From Brachionus plicatilis (taxonomy: Eukaryota; Rotifera; Eurotatoria; Ploima; Brachionidae): DNA of 64,000 bases. Every line of letters begins with the position of its first letter. The first letter of the stretch is position 1. The notes beneath the pieces were generated by a model, which was given only the letters and a program-made list of their open reading frames with translations, was not told where the DNA came from and did not search any database. Of the stretch, positions 27,101 to 39,234 are shown in pieces. The position numbers were made by a program, and so were the translations under genes. Where the stretch lies: contig QEOQ01000460.1 of the NCBI GenBank assembly GCA_010279815.1, forward strand, positions 858,252 through 922,251, in the 5' to 3' direction.

Positions 27101-30100
27101 CTTTGATTCGTATTTTGCATAATTTTCTTGTCAAACTTGGCATTATTTAACGCTTCTTCTGATTCCTTAGTCCAAATCATTTGAATACCAAGAAGGCCAA
27201 CTTGTGCCGGAAAGCTGTTTTCAAAGTCCATTAGATTGAATGACGTATCTTGAGTAGCAATTGATGCGTCTCTTATAATCTTATGCAGCGATGATTTGGA
27301 GCCTTTTAACAGTTCTCCAAGCCACGACTCCACATTGCCTTGTGCCATCACTGGATCTACCAAAGGAATCGCCTCGCCTTCTTGGGATATACACTCAAGT
27401 ATCTTGTCATAGACCTTGTCATCAAATTTAACCGACTTGGTATTATCAAATATGCTGAGCAAGTGATGCTGAATGGTGTGCGAATCGCTGGCTTGGCCCA
27501 AAATTTCGAGCAATGCCGGATCAGACACAAAGAAAAATCTTGGAAACACAAGACGTTTTTTTTCCAAGTAGCCACTCAACGATTTCTGACAAACTTCCAA
27601 CTGTTCCAATAAATGTGGTAACAATTGACTCAATGTTTCATCGCCCACACAACAAGTAACTACATTTGTGGTCTCGTGAGCTTTTTGCATTATTTTCTGC
27701 CACGATTTGTCTATGTTACTAAATCGTTTAGCCTCTTGGGGCAACTGTTTGGCAATGTCACCGCCCACAAACACAGCCTCAAGATAAATCCACAAATTTT
27801 GCACAATCATCCAATTTTCAATTATTTCCGTGGTTGAGGTCAATTTTTGTACCCATTCTTGAATTTGCTTTTTAAATGGCGCATTGTATCTATTGCTCAT
27901 CAACGAGCTAAGTATCATCAGAGAGTCTTCCATTAGTGTTATGATCTCGCCAGTCACATCACCCTTGAGCAAAAGTTCACCTCGAGCCTTGAATTGAGAA
28001 AATTGGAAATTTTGATTTCCCCAATCGGCCACAACTTGCTTTAACTTGGCCTCAATATCTTTTTCTTTGGTGGCCGAAATGCAAATGTCCTCAATTTCTT
28101 CCTTGTATTTAAGCAAAGGCGCGGACATTATGTCGCGCAGCAGAAAATTGTCAGATTCAATGTCAAATTTGTGATTAGTCAAAGTGGCAATTCGGCCCCA
28201 GTGGCGATCTTTCATTGACTTGTTGGCCATCATCTCCAACAGTGGACAAGTCTCATTGAAATCATCGATGGTCTTTTTAAGATCATTGAAAGCCTGGTAC
28301 TCTTTTAGGCCCTTGGGCAATTTACGGCAACGATTCTGAAAGTCAATTAGATCAGTGTTTATTTTTTCTATGTTCACTTCAACCCATGGTATGTCATAGT
28401 AGCTGTTAATTGTGTCAATAACTTGATTGTAGAGGCCGTAGAGCTTTTGTAGAAGGTTGAGCTCTTTTTTAATGCGCTGTAGATCCGGATAGGCTGTTAC
28501 TTCCATTCCAAATAGATCTTCACCACCTGAATAGGTCTCGAACTTGCGCCACAGCTCTTCAAATCTTCCCATGTAAATGGTCATTCGATCAGAGGCCTCG
28601 CGCGGCGGAATTCCCTCCACCATTGGACCTTTGTCGCTATAATCCAAAGTGAATGTGTCAACATCTTTCTTAAACTGGATAACTTTATTCAACAAGTCGG
28701 CCTTGAACGATGGCTGCACATCGATCAAATGGTCCTGTACTTCGATAGCCTTTTCGTTCAGTGTTTTCCAGCTGTAGGACAATGAGTCGACCTTTTCAGC
28801 ATTGCCATCGTTAAATGTGATCTCGTATTTGTTGAGCATGGCATAGGTTTCCTCAATGGGAGTTATGGTCCGGTCTATTTCGATTTCTTTTTCCTTTATT
28901 TGGTTGAGCGAGGCCATATGGGCTCGGATGTCGTCCAAATCCTTGCAAGGTCTGGACAGCTTTTTGTGCACTTCATCGATCATGTCCAGTAAGTGTTTCA
29001 TGTCGGCCGCGGCCTTCTCATTCATGGCTTTGCCATATGCCAACTTCCAGTTGGATATTTCTTGTAATAGCGAGCGTTTGAGGTTGTCAGTGATGTAGAT
29101 TATTGAGCCGACTTGATAGCTGGACGGATATTCCTCGATCTCAGCCTGTATGATTCTATAGTGTCTGAATTTGGCCTCCAGATCTACCATCAAAGGATTA
29201 GTGGCCATAAATTCTTTGACGAACACTTCGGGCTCTTTTTCCCACAATCCCGAAAATCCGGTAAAATTTTTCAGTATTTCAGCTACTTCTTCCTTGAATG
29301 AGGACATCACACTGCTCAACGAAATGACCAATTTGTTCACGTCTTTATGCTCAGCGATTATTTTGTGCAATTGCTTGGGCATTTTGGCCGAAACAGCTGC
29401 TTTCGGGTCTTCTCCTTCTTCGGCAGCTTGTTTCTCAATTTCTTTTATTTGCAGCTCTCTCAGCATTTGACTGTGGTGCCACTCGGGCAAGTCTTGTGAT
29501 AGTTTCAGCATTGCTTGAACTGATTTGTTGATTTGAGACTGCATGTCTTCCAATGTTGGTTTCACCGAAATATTTGGTATTGTCAGAATAATGTCGGCTT
29601 TAAAAAGAGGATTCTTTACTTTTTCCTTTATAACTTCGCCACCAAGGTATTTATTTGTTTGTTGGAGGCGTTTTTTGATCGAATCTAGAGTATATTTTGT
29701 CGATTGGATCAAAGCGTCGTTATTTTTTTGAGTATATTGAGTCAGAAAATTAAAATATGAGCATGGTAGACACTCTTGACAGCGTTGAGCTCTGTTTTTG
29801 CTCTCATTTTTGGTACAGCATTCGAAGTATTCGTGTTCACTGCTATTTAGGAATTGACTTCGCTCTGTCTCATCAAGGCTCTTCATCAGAGTATCCAAAA
29901 TTTCGTTTACAGCCGATTCGCACAATAAAATGTACCTTTAAGCAAACAATTTTTTTAGAAGGTGAAAAATTTATTTTATAAAAATTTTATTTTTTGGTTA
30001 TATTTTATTTAAATATGAGCCAAAAAATATTTTTAATCTGAAAGAGCTTTAGCTTTTGGCACAGATAAAACAAATAAATAACTATAATGAAAAATTTNNN

Positions 30101-33100
30101 NNNNNNNNNNNNNNNNNNNNNNNNNNNNNNNNNNNNNNNNNNNNNNNNNNNNNNNNNNNNNNNNNNNNNNNNNNNNNNNNNNNNNNNNNNNNNNNNNNNN
30201 NNNNNNNNNNNNNNNNNNNNNNNNNNNNNNNNNNNNNNNNNNNNNNNNNNNNNNNNNNNNNNNNNNNNNNNNNNNNNNNNNNNNNNNNNNNNNNNNNNNN
30301 NNNNNNNNNNNNNNNNNNNNNNNNNNNNNNNNNNNNNNNNNNNNNNNNNNNNNNNNNNNNNNNNNNNNNNNNNNNNNNNNNNNNNNNNNNNNNNNNNNNN
30401 NNNNNNNNNNNNNNNNNNNNNNNNNNNNNNNNNNNNNNNNNNNNNNNNNNNNNNNNNNNNNNNNNNNNNNNNNNNNNNNNNNNNNNNNNNNNNNNTTTGA
30501 ATTTTTGTGATTTTTTTTTTTTATTTCTTATTGTAAGAAAAATTGATTGATTTCGATTTAAATTATTTTTTTATTTAAATTATTGTTCATTGCCGATAAA
30601 AACAATTTTTTTTCTTAACATTATTTATTTTTACAAAATTCTGGTCGTAAATGAAAACTAAATCTTCAATTTTGAAATTTTAAATCAAGATTTGACTTTA
30701 GCCTAAAAATTAAGTCTTATTTTGACTTTTGACCAATTCTACTCACAGGATTAATTTTTAACTTGTTGCATGAATTTAAAAAAATCTTGTCTTTATATCT
30801 ATGGTCTCTAAAATATTTTTAAGATTTTTGATTTTTTTGAATTCAAATCTTCCTTAATTTTATCTTTTCATGATTTAATATACAAAAAGCTAAAATTCGA
30901 ATTAATCGATCTTATTATAGAGATTAAAAAAATACATCATAGTGATATTTTAAAACTAAATATATCAAAAAATATTTACTTTGCCAATTTTTGTGTGGCT
31001 TTTACAGCTGTTTCATCAGCCATCTTGGAAAATTCCTCAATGCTGCAAGGATCATGCGGAGTTTCGCAAAGTAAAGTCACACACATCTCCTGTAAAGCGG
31101 TCTCAACCCGACACTCCAATATATCTTTTACATGGTTGTTGAGTATTTCAAATGCTTCTAGTTCATCGTTGACATTTTTTAGGTCTAAAAAATGCATATT
31201 ACAAATTTTGCAAAGAATAAATTTTTTTTAATTTTACAGTCTTCAATATTTGTGCTAACCCAGGTAATAGAGATTAAACCTGGTTTAATAGCCGTCTCTA
31301 CATTTTCCTTCGAAGGTTTCATTAAAGGAACTAAATCTCTGGGAATTTTTTCATTAAGCATTTTGTAGCGCTCAAGTATATTTTTAACTCTTAAATTATC
31401 AATTAATTAGTAAAATAACAAACTTTTAATTCAATTCAATTTACCCGGTGATGTGGTTTTCGATTTTTGACTCCGTTAAAATTAAATTTTTAGCACTTTC
31501 TGGAATTTCCAAATCCATTTTTTTCAAATAAATAGTCTCTTTTATTAACTCGGACACTTGCGGATCGAAATTGATGAACAATTCCTAAAGATATATAATT
31601 TTTTTATTAAAAAAAAATAATTCAAATTTTTTTGTTACTTGAGTTTCCGGATCACGGACTAAAATACTGGAATAAAGACCGGACATTATTACCTCGATTG
31701 ATTTACACCAAGATCTATAGTGGACCATCTTAGAGAAATAATTTTAAAAAAATTTCTATTTTGTGGGAAAATCTTTTAAATCACCTCATATTCAAGAAGA
31801 ACATGAGCCATTTTGTTATAATTTCTAACCACTTGTTTTCCTTCATCAGTCTTCAAGATTTCGGATTTTTTCGAAAACAGTTTTATCGGATTTGTAATCC
31901 TACTATACAATTGTCTAGCCCAGGCAATCTTGCCGCTTATCGGTGGTAAATTACGCGGAACTGTGGGTTCTAGTTTATTTTTTTCATATAACTTTTTAAT
32001 TGTTTCTAATTCTTTTGAGTATTCTTGTAAAAGTTTTGAATACTGAGAACCATAGTCGACTTTGACTCCTTCTAGTTTTTGAAATTTCTCCAAAAACTCT
32101 AAAGATTGTTCCGACTAAATTAAAAAAAATATATTCAAATATTTAATTTTATTTTATTAGTATATATCTTACAGTATAGACATTTCTGTTCCATGTGTCA
32201 ATGAAATTTTGAAGTTGCTGCTGCAAAAAATCAATCTGATTTCTAAATTCATTATAGTCATTTTCAAATTCAGGTTTTCGATGATCCAATATATCGTAGC
32301 TTTTCTTTTTTATGTTCTCTACAATGCTTTTATACTTGACAGTAATTGGTTCAAGACCCTCTAGTTTGACATTATTTAGTGATGACAGATTTTCGATGGT
32401 AGTAATGACATCAGCAACTTTGTCCAAGCGTTTGCAAAAGGCCTCGAATTTTCCAAAGATATAATTTTCGGAAAAATCCCATTGACGCTCATTTTCCATT
32501 GACTTTAATTTTTCACGAGTTTTGTGAAAATTTTTCTGATAATCTTGAAATAATTTTTTGCTCTCGTTTATGCGCGACATTAGCTCTTGTCTGGGTATAT
32601 CCCACAATTTTCCATATCCTTCCTTAATAAATTTTTTGCATGTATTTATCATTTGATTTGTTATTTTCAAGAAAAGAGAAGTCATTCTTTCGGATGAGTT
32701 GTAATACTGCGATATGCTGTGTATCATTCGAATAGCGTTCATAAGACTCGGAATAGACTCACTAATTGCTGTTGGTGTAGCTCTGGTCATTGAGCTGAAA
32801 AATTTGTCCAAAGTGTACAAATATTTTACATTATCTCTAGACTCATTGGCAGCATCAGTTATTTTAGCATCCATTTCCTTCCATTTTGCAAGAGATTTGG
32901 ATTTCGCAGCCTGCAGAATTCCGACCACAGCTTTGACTCTTTGGCTTTTCACTTGCTCTAATAAATTGTTGAATTTTGCCATTCTTTGCTTCCAATAAGC
33001 AAGTTCTGAGTACGGACCAGTGTCGTCTGCTTCTCGTCGAATTTGCTCGCTTTCTATCAACACTTTGGCAATTTGTTTGCACCACTTGTCCAATAATTCT

Positions 33101-34168
33101 TCACAATGGTTCAGAAACTCTCCATTCATTGACATATTTTGATAATCAGAAACCGAACTTAAGCTGGACAGCATGGCATCATGATCACTTGGAACCAACT
33201 TAACCTGGTTGCTCATATTACTTTTAAGTCCGTTTATATTGGTGACAAATTGATCAAGAGTTTCGACAAAATATTGAACCTGTGGATTATTGCGAGACTT
33301 GAGCGAGCCCCAGTCGTCAAGATTGGACAGCGCTGGCAAAATGACAGATGCCAACATTTTTTCAACTGCCTCAAGTAGCTTACCATTTGAAGCGTCAATT
33401 ACTCCAAAATTAACTTCATTTGAAATATTCGAAACAGAAATGGCTTTGGTGTTTGAGGCCCGAAGGAAGTAATAGACTACTCCGGCCAAGGCTTCGTCTT
33501 GGCCAGTCGAAATTATTAGTTTTTTTTTGTTTACAGGCTGTTGATTTCTAGAACCAGGAGTCGGTTGTTCCTTTAAACAAAAAATACTCAATATATTTTA
33601 ATAACAGAAAAATTTAGTTTATTTTTACTTTAACTTCTTGATAAAAAAACATTAAAATTTTGCGTCCATCGACAACAAAAAAATTTTCAATTTGTTCAAA
33701 CTAAAATTTTATTTTATCCTTTAAATTCTTTTTTTAAAGATTTTATTTTATTTTACTTTATCATCTACAAGTATCATATCTTCCACAGACGACACATCGC
33801 TACCAATTGAATCAGCAAGCTAAATTAAAAAATTTTAATATTTTTTTCTTTTTTTTAATTTCTTTAAAAATTGTACTCTAGTGAACAAAAATTCATATCT
33901 GGCGTCAACCAAAGCCTTGCGTTCATCTTTTAAGGCCTTGGTTTGACGCATCATCTCTTGCATTTTATCACTAGCATTAGCTTTTTTGATCTGAATTAAT
34001 TAGAAAAATTTATTTAATTAGATTAATTAAATTTTGATCATGGAACATTACCGGTGGTTTGATAGTGTCAGTTTTTTCCTTGTTTAAAGAGATCAATGGG
34101 GGCTCTGCTCCATTTGTTTCCTGAGGAGCGTGCCCATTGACCTCAGGCTTAGTAGCCGGATCACTCAT
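15164..34168 (-). CDS. Axonemal outer-arm dynein heavy chain, DNAH5/DNAH8 (gamma) type, 16 exons, about 4,596 aa
   Basis: Exons: 34168-34052, 33990-33877, 33819-33757, 33700-33629, 33570-32173, 32114-31785, 31728-31639, 31584-31445, 31389-31238, 31184-30980, 29935-26977, 25765-24131, 22916-18528, 17395-15807, 15752-15623, 15571-15164. All phases close (13,791 nt including stop), and the length matches human DNAH5 (about 4,620 aa). Exons 2-11 encode the tail and linker. P-loops: AAA1 GPAGTGKT (residues about 1957-1964), AAA2 GPSGAGKT (2239-2246), AAA3 GEQGTAKT (2561-2568) and AAA4 GVGGSGKQ (2926-2933). The stalk coiled coils and microtubule-binding domain follow in exon 13. The protein ends in [13 protein letters not shown], as in DNAH5/8. 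The N-terminal [11 protein letters not shown] block and FEQIENFF...LMFFYQE block are also gamma-type. It is the ATP-driven motor of ciliary outer arms. No lesion is visible in the coding sequence. Confidence 0.97.
17396..18527. other. Dynein intron 13, 1.1 kb
   Basis: AT-rich intron flanked by a CAG|GTATAT donor and a TTTCAG|GTGTTG acceptor on the minus strand. No additional exon, repeat or gene recognised. Confidence 0.8.
22917..24130. other. Dynein intron 12, 1.2 kb, with MITE insertion
   Basis: Intron between the exon ending K-M-N and the exon beginning L-L-E-C. About a third of it is the inserted element at 23617-24064; the rest is plain AT-rich sequence. Confidence 0.85.
23617..24064. 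mobile_element. hAT-like MITE with perfect 8-bp target duplication
   Basis: 448-bp element with terminal inverted repeats beginning AGGTCTYTAGTCATAGRTGA (about 25 bp). It is flanked by identical 8-bp duplications CGATAAAA at 23609-23616 and 24065-24072. Subterminal regions repeat the word GTGACCA/TGGTCAC several times in both orientations, as is common for hAT transposase binding sites. There is no coding capacity. The superfamily is inferred from the 8-bp duplication. Confidence 0.88.
25766..26976. other. Dynein intron 11, 1.2 kb
   Basis: Intron between DIFDEL and CEKRIRS on the minus strand. The protein is continuous across it relative to the DNAH5 family, so no exon is missing. AT-rich with poly-T and poly-A tracts; nothing else recognised. 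Confidence 0.85.
29936..30979. other. Dynein intron 10, 1.0 kb, containing the assembly gap
   Basis: Intron joining a phase-2 exon end (minus-strand GCAAA|GTAAAT) to the exon at 29935 (AAAG|GTACAT). It contains the unsequenced block 30098-30495. Reading frame and family alignment are continuous across the intron, so no coding sequence appears to be lost in the gap. Confidence 0.85.
30098..30495. other. Assembly gap (398 N)
   Basis: A run of 398 N. The left edge ends in an A/T stretch and the right edge begins in a T-rich stretch. The true length and content are unknown. Confidence 1.
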
Positions 34169-36389
34169 AGTTAATTTTTATTTCGATAAAAATTATTTTC
34201 AATCTAAATTTCTTTTAAAAAAATTGTAATAGGATATCAAAAACTTTAGGCGCTCAAGTCAAAATAACAAAATGAAAAGTAAATTGGTGTTCTTTTTGGC
34301 AAAAATGGAAAATAGAAATATTTAATTAATTGTACAATATAGAATTATTTTAAAAGCTTTTATTTAAAGTTTATTTATTGATGAAAAAGCAGAAATAAAC
34401 TAATCGTCGTTATACCGTTGCAGCATAACTGAATTTTTCTAAAAATTTAAACGAAACAATCAAATTGAAATAAAAGTTTTTAAAAGGTTGCTTAGCTACT
34501 CTACTTAAAGCCTAAGCTGGCGTTTTTTTAATTGTTTATGAAATTTAAAACCCAACTTCTGAATACCTGATAATAATTGTTTTATAAAAAATAATAAAAA
34601 AAGCTTTAAACAACTAATCGATTTTGATTTGGATTGCGGCTATTTAAGTGTCCGCATTTAAATAGACTAATCTTAATGCATACCATGTCAATTTTGTTTA
34701 TTCAGTAAAAAAAAAAGTGTTAATTGAAGCCTCTAAATGGAGAATAGTGAAGATTAAAATGATTTTTAAATGCTTTTGAAAATCTTAATTTATATAATCT
34801 TAGTTATATAAAATGGTGATCATGTAACTCATAGTTACATACAAGTTTTATTTTAAACAAAAAATATGTTCTAATTGAATTTTATTTTGAAATTAATTTC
34901 CAACTAGTTATTCAGATTTTCTTTTCATAAATATTTGCCTTCAATATTTTGTTGGTGGTTACTAATCAGCTTGATTTAATTAAAAGTTAAATTTAATTTT
35001 AGACCAAGCTAAATGCTGATTATGAGTTCTTAAACTTAAGGTCATTTAAATTTTTTAAAATATCAAAATTAGATGTTAGATAATAACAAAAAATAAAATT
35101 TAAAAGAAAAATGGTCGTCTTTATTGTGTACGGCTTGATTTATGCAAAATTCTCTAAATAAACAAATCTGGTTGAAAAAAAATATTTTAATAAAATCAAA
35201 ATCTTGCATTTAAGACTTTCTTTAAAAAAAAATTTTGAATTTAATAAGCTTAATTTTTACATTTATTCCAATCCTTCATAATTTATCATAGCTCTTATTT
35301 CAATATAATTTAAACTAAGAAAAATTGAATAAAAATGTATACAATTTGTTGTTAATGGATTCGTTAATAGCTCTTTTGAATTAAATAAACATTTTTTTTA
35401 TTGAAAAATTTAGCTTTTTTCTTAGTGATAGGTATTCGTTTGAAACAGAGTTAATTTTTATAATATAAATTCTTTTGATTTCTTATAACTTCCAATAAAT
35501 CAGCTGATTTTACAGATTTTTATATCTAGACGATAAGTCCATTTTTAACCATTAAACCAATTAAAACCATTTCCCAATTTTTTTAGAGGAGTTTTTTGAC
35601 AATTCCCAAAACTAAAAATGAAACTGCATAGTCCATTAATAAGTTAATAAATATTTTTAAATTAAAATAGATAGTTGAGTTTAAAACGGGAAAATTAAAA
35701 TATTTTACCAAATTGGCCCCAAAAAAAATTCCAAATTCTACCATAATGTGAATTAGGGACAGAATAAGTGAAATTATTTCTTTAATATAAAAATAATATA
35801 AATTCCACAAAATAAATTTTTCTCTGTTTATTTAGCTAGAAGCAGAAAGCAAATTTAATCATAATTTTTTTTTTGTCGACAGTTTTTCCGAAAACTTAAT
35901 GCAATTCGGTTTGTTCGGAAATCACACTTTGTTATAGCTATTTAAAAGAATCTAATTAGAAATATAATTAAAATTTTTATTTAATTCTCACTTTTGATTC
36001 TCTTAGACTTGAAGTGATGAAATTTTTTAAATATTTGTACATAAATAAAAATATAAGGTATTTTTTACTAAATTAATTTTCACCCTTTTAAAATTAAATC
36101 GAACTAAATATCAAGTTCAAAATTTTTAAAAAATCGAACCTTTATTTGTGAATATTTAATCCATTGTGTCAAAAAATTAAAGCCATTGTGTTGAATATCT
36201 AAACAAATCTGACAGCCATATCTTAAATCACGTCTGAGCACTAATTAAAAAAATAAATTATAAAAATTATTTTTCTATTTTTCAAACTGTAAGAATTCTC
36301 GATAGCAACGAGAATTTTTTTTCAAAAACCATTTTATTTTATATCGGTGAAAAAAAATTCAAAAAATCATAGTTTGTTTAATTAAAACC
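34169..36389. promoter_or_regulatory. Divergent intergenic region between dynein and OSCP1
   Basis: 2.2 kb separate the start codons of two head-to-head ciliary genes, so both promoters lie here. Candidate RFX half-site-like words are GTTGCTTAG at about 34485 (dynein side) and an 8-bp-stem hairpin AATTCTCG...CGAGAATT with AGCAAC in its loop at about 36295-36317, roughly 75 bp upstream of the OSCP1 ATG. Neither is a full X-box. No gene recognised inside. Confidence 0.35.
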
Positions 36390-37817
36390 ATGTCTCTGAG
36401 AGCTTTGCCAATCGTTTTTCTAAATCTTGGAGGTGAAATGCTTTATGTGCTTGACCAAAGACTCTATGCCCAAAAAATTCAGAACGAAAAAGGAAAAAAA
36501 AGTACTTGAGCTTTCAATTTTTTTCATCAAAATAAACATTCTATTTAAAATTTTTAGTTATGCAGGATATAATCTCAAACATGTTTAGTGAAAGATTTTT
36601 GGATGAAGTGTTTCGTCCTCAGGAGATGTGTCACAGATCGGCTTTTCGAATCTTGTTTGAACGCTTGGCTCACGCTTCAATCATGAGACTAAATCAGCCA
36701 AGTATGGATAAACTTTTTGATTTGATGACAATGGCAGTTAAATATCAAACCCTGCTTGTTTCGAAACCTCATGAAATTCTACTGGTAACACTAAACCATC
36801 TAGACAGCATACTTGAATTTGTGGCTGATTCTGATTATTGTGTAGATTTAATCGAAAAATGCTATAAAAGACTGATCAAAACCTATTCTGACATGGATGA
36901 GTTTGAACTGCAGGAAATCAGGCACTCGATCTTAAATTGCCTACAAGACCTGAGAGTAAAAGTATCGGTGTTTTTAAAAGAAAAAATTCAAAATTGGAAC
37001 GGAACATTTGCTTTGGCCAACGAAGGACCTGTAGCTTGTCAAGATTTCATACCAGGAACCATAATGTGACTTTTTAAAAAACTTATTTAAAAAACAATAA
37101 TCCATTTTAAATAGATACTATGAAAATGATCACAAGAAAAAATCAATTTTTAAAGAATCAAAATTTAATCCAGGCTCAAGGTATTTTTTTTATAATTAGA
37201 ATTTTAAATGAACTTAAAAATTTTAGATACGAACCAGCAATTAAAGAGGGCTCTTATGAGCGCAAAGGAAATCGAGTTACTAGTTTGGGATTAAATATTT
37301 ATTCTTCCAAAAGACCAGTAGACACCATTTTGGCACCGGAATCAAATTACCAAAGGGTGAATGTAGCTTCAGATATGGAAACATGCATTCCGGATCCAAA
37401 ATCAAGAGCTCAATTGGATCTCTTGTGCCGTCTCATTGGAAAATCAAGCTCAAGTTCAACAAAAAACAACGATTTTAAACTTAATCTGTTCAATAATGAA
37501 GAAGAAGAATTGTAAGCTTTTGTTTTGTTTTTTATAAATAAAATTTAATTTTTTAACAAAGTATTTATGAAACTCAAATTCAAAAAGTTTTGATTGATGA
37601 CCAATCATCAAAAATTGTTTCGTTTGATGGATCTAATCGACACAAAGATGATCGATTAAACAAAATAATGAATCAGTTTTCGCATAAAGGAGACAAATAT
37701 GAAGATGATGATGATGACCGGAATCGAAAGTCCAAGCCGAGCAAATACAAAAAAATGGATGAAGAGGATGATGATGACGATATTGTTTCTATGATGGATA
37801 GATTAAACAGAAAATAA
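36390..37817 (+). CDS. OSCP1: OSCP1 family protein (5 exons, about 408 aa)
   Basis: Exons 36390-36501, 36558-37065, 37115-37180, 37227-37511, 37562-37817. All are GT...AG and the frame closes at 409 codons with TAA. The start MSLRALPIVFLNLGGEMLYV is the family signature. Further blocks are RLAHASIMRLNQPSMDKLFDL with LMTMAVKYQ, FKLNLFNNEEEE and a terminal MMDRLNRK. The length is close to vertebrate OSCP1 (about 380 aa); the last exon adds an acidic, low-complexity D/E/K region. OSCP1 was first described as an organic solute carrier partner; later work links it to cilia and basal bodies. It lies head-to-head with the dynein gene and converges on the PALS1-like gene. Confidence 0.93.
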
Positions 37818-39234
37818 TTTTTTTTTAAATTTTATTTGTTTTTGATTATTTTTTTTAATTTTTATTTAATCACCTGAATAATAGTCAATAATAAAATATT
37901 CATAATTTTCTGCTATTGATTTGCAAAAACTAATTTAATAATGAATTTGAATTATTATTGCAAGGCTTATTAATTTTTAAAAATATAAAGTTATTAATAA
38001 AAAATATTTTTTTTTCCATAAAATGCAGGTAATCAATATTTTTATATAAATCTGCTAAAGCCTACAAAAATAACGAGGAATTTAGGCTATAGTTTGGAAA
38101 TTCTGCTCTTTCTGTTCTTTTAAAGAATTTGAAAGTTTTCACTAACAAAAAAAACAACTGACTAATCAGCCAAAAAAAAAGGAATTCTCACAGTTATTTT
38201 TCTATTTTTTTATTTCCGAAAAGGTAAAGGCTATTAAAAAACTTGTTTTGTTATTATAAAATTAAAAATCTTGAATTTATATTTTCATGCTTTTGAAATG
38301 ATTATTTGAAATGCAACTTTTCAAAAAAAAATTATAACGTTCTTTTTAGAATGCAAAAACTGATGTGATGATAAAAAATCATGATTTTTCCGGGACATAA
38401 TTTTCTCTTATGGCAATTATTTTAAAACAGTCTATTTTTGGATGATTTTTTGAGCCTAAATCAGGTCTAAAATAGTTTAGGAATTTCGGTCAATCTAAAA
38501 TATTTTAGTTAAAGTTTTAAGTCTACAAATTGAAGAATCATCAAGCTATTCATTTTTTAAGTACTCGACAAGATGAAACTCCGAGACCACAAATTTCCTT
38601 AAACATAGCATCCCATAATCATGTTTATAAAAATCAAGACAGTGATATCTTTAAACTATATCAATTATTGAAATTTTTTTAAGTTTTGTTTTTGTGTTTT
38701 TCTCGATGAAATTGGGGAAAAAATTTAAAAATCAGGGGAACTATATTAAAACTTTGTGCTATTCGAATTAAATACTCTTTTTAAAATATGACTAACATAA
38801 ATCATCATGTGACATGATGGCTGAATAAAGAGAATGAGTTTTAATTACTTCAGTTATAAAATTCTTAGATTCAAATATTTCAAAAACAAAATATTTAAAT
38901 TTTATGTTTTACTATTTAATTAATTTTTAGTTTTTTTATCATTTATTAATATGAAGCATTATAGTTTGTTTTTCTAATGTTAAGTATATGGTCAGAAGTG
39001 TTCTGAAAAAAAATTCGAAAAAAAAATTATATAAAATTTTATTCTAATTTGATAAGAGAAATTAAAGAATTTATAACAAAAAAATTGATTTTACTTTACT
39101 TAAAATAAAAAAATCAATTCTAGATATTAAATTAGATAAAAAAAATAAAAAAATAGTACTCAAAAATTCGATAAATCAAAAAACGAGTCAAAATCGGTCA
39201 TTACAAAATTTTTTATCATTTCAAAACAAAATTT
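37818..39234. other. Convergent intergenic region
   Basis: Lies between the 3' ends of OSCP1 (+) and the PALS1-like gene (-). AT-rich, with a possible AATAAA polyadenylation signal near 37890 for OSCP1 and a short palindrome CATCATGTGACATGATG at about 38802-38818. No gene recognised. Confidence 0.5.

Noticed and set aside
30056..30550. Open frames running through the N block
   Set aside because: They exist only because N codons are read as open; the region is a dynein intron with an assembly gap.
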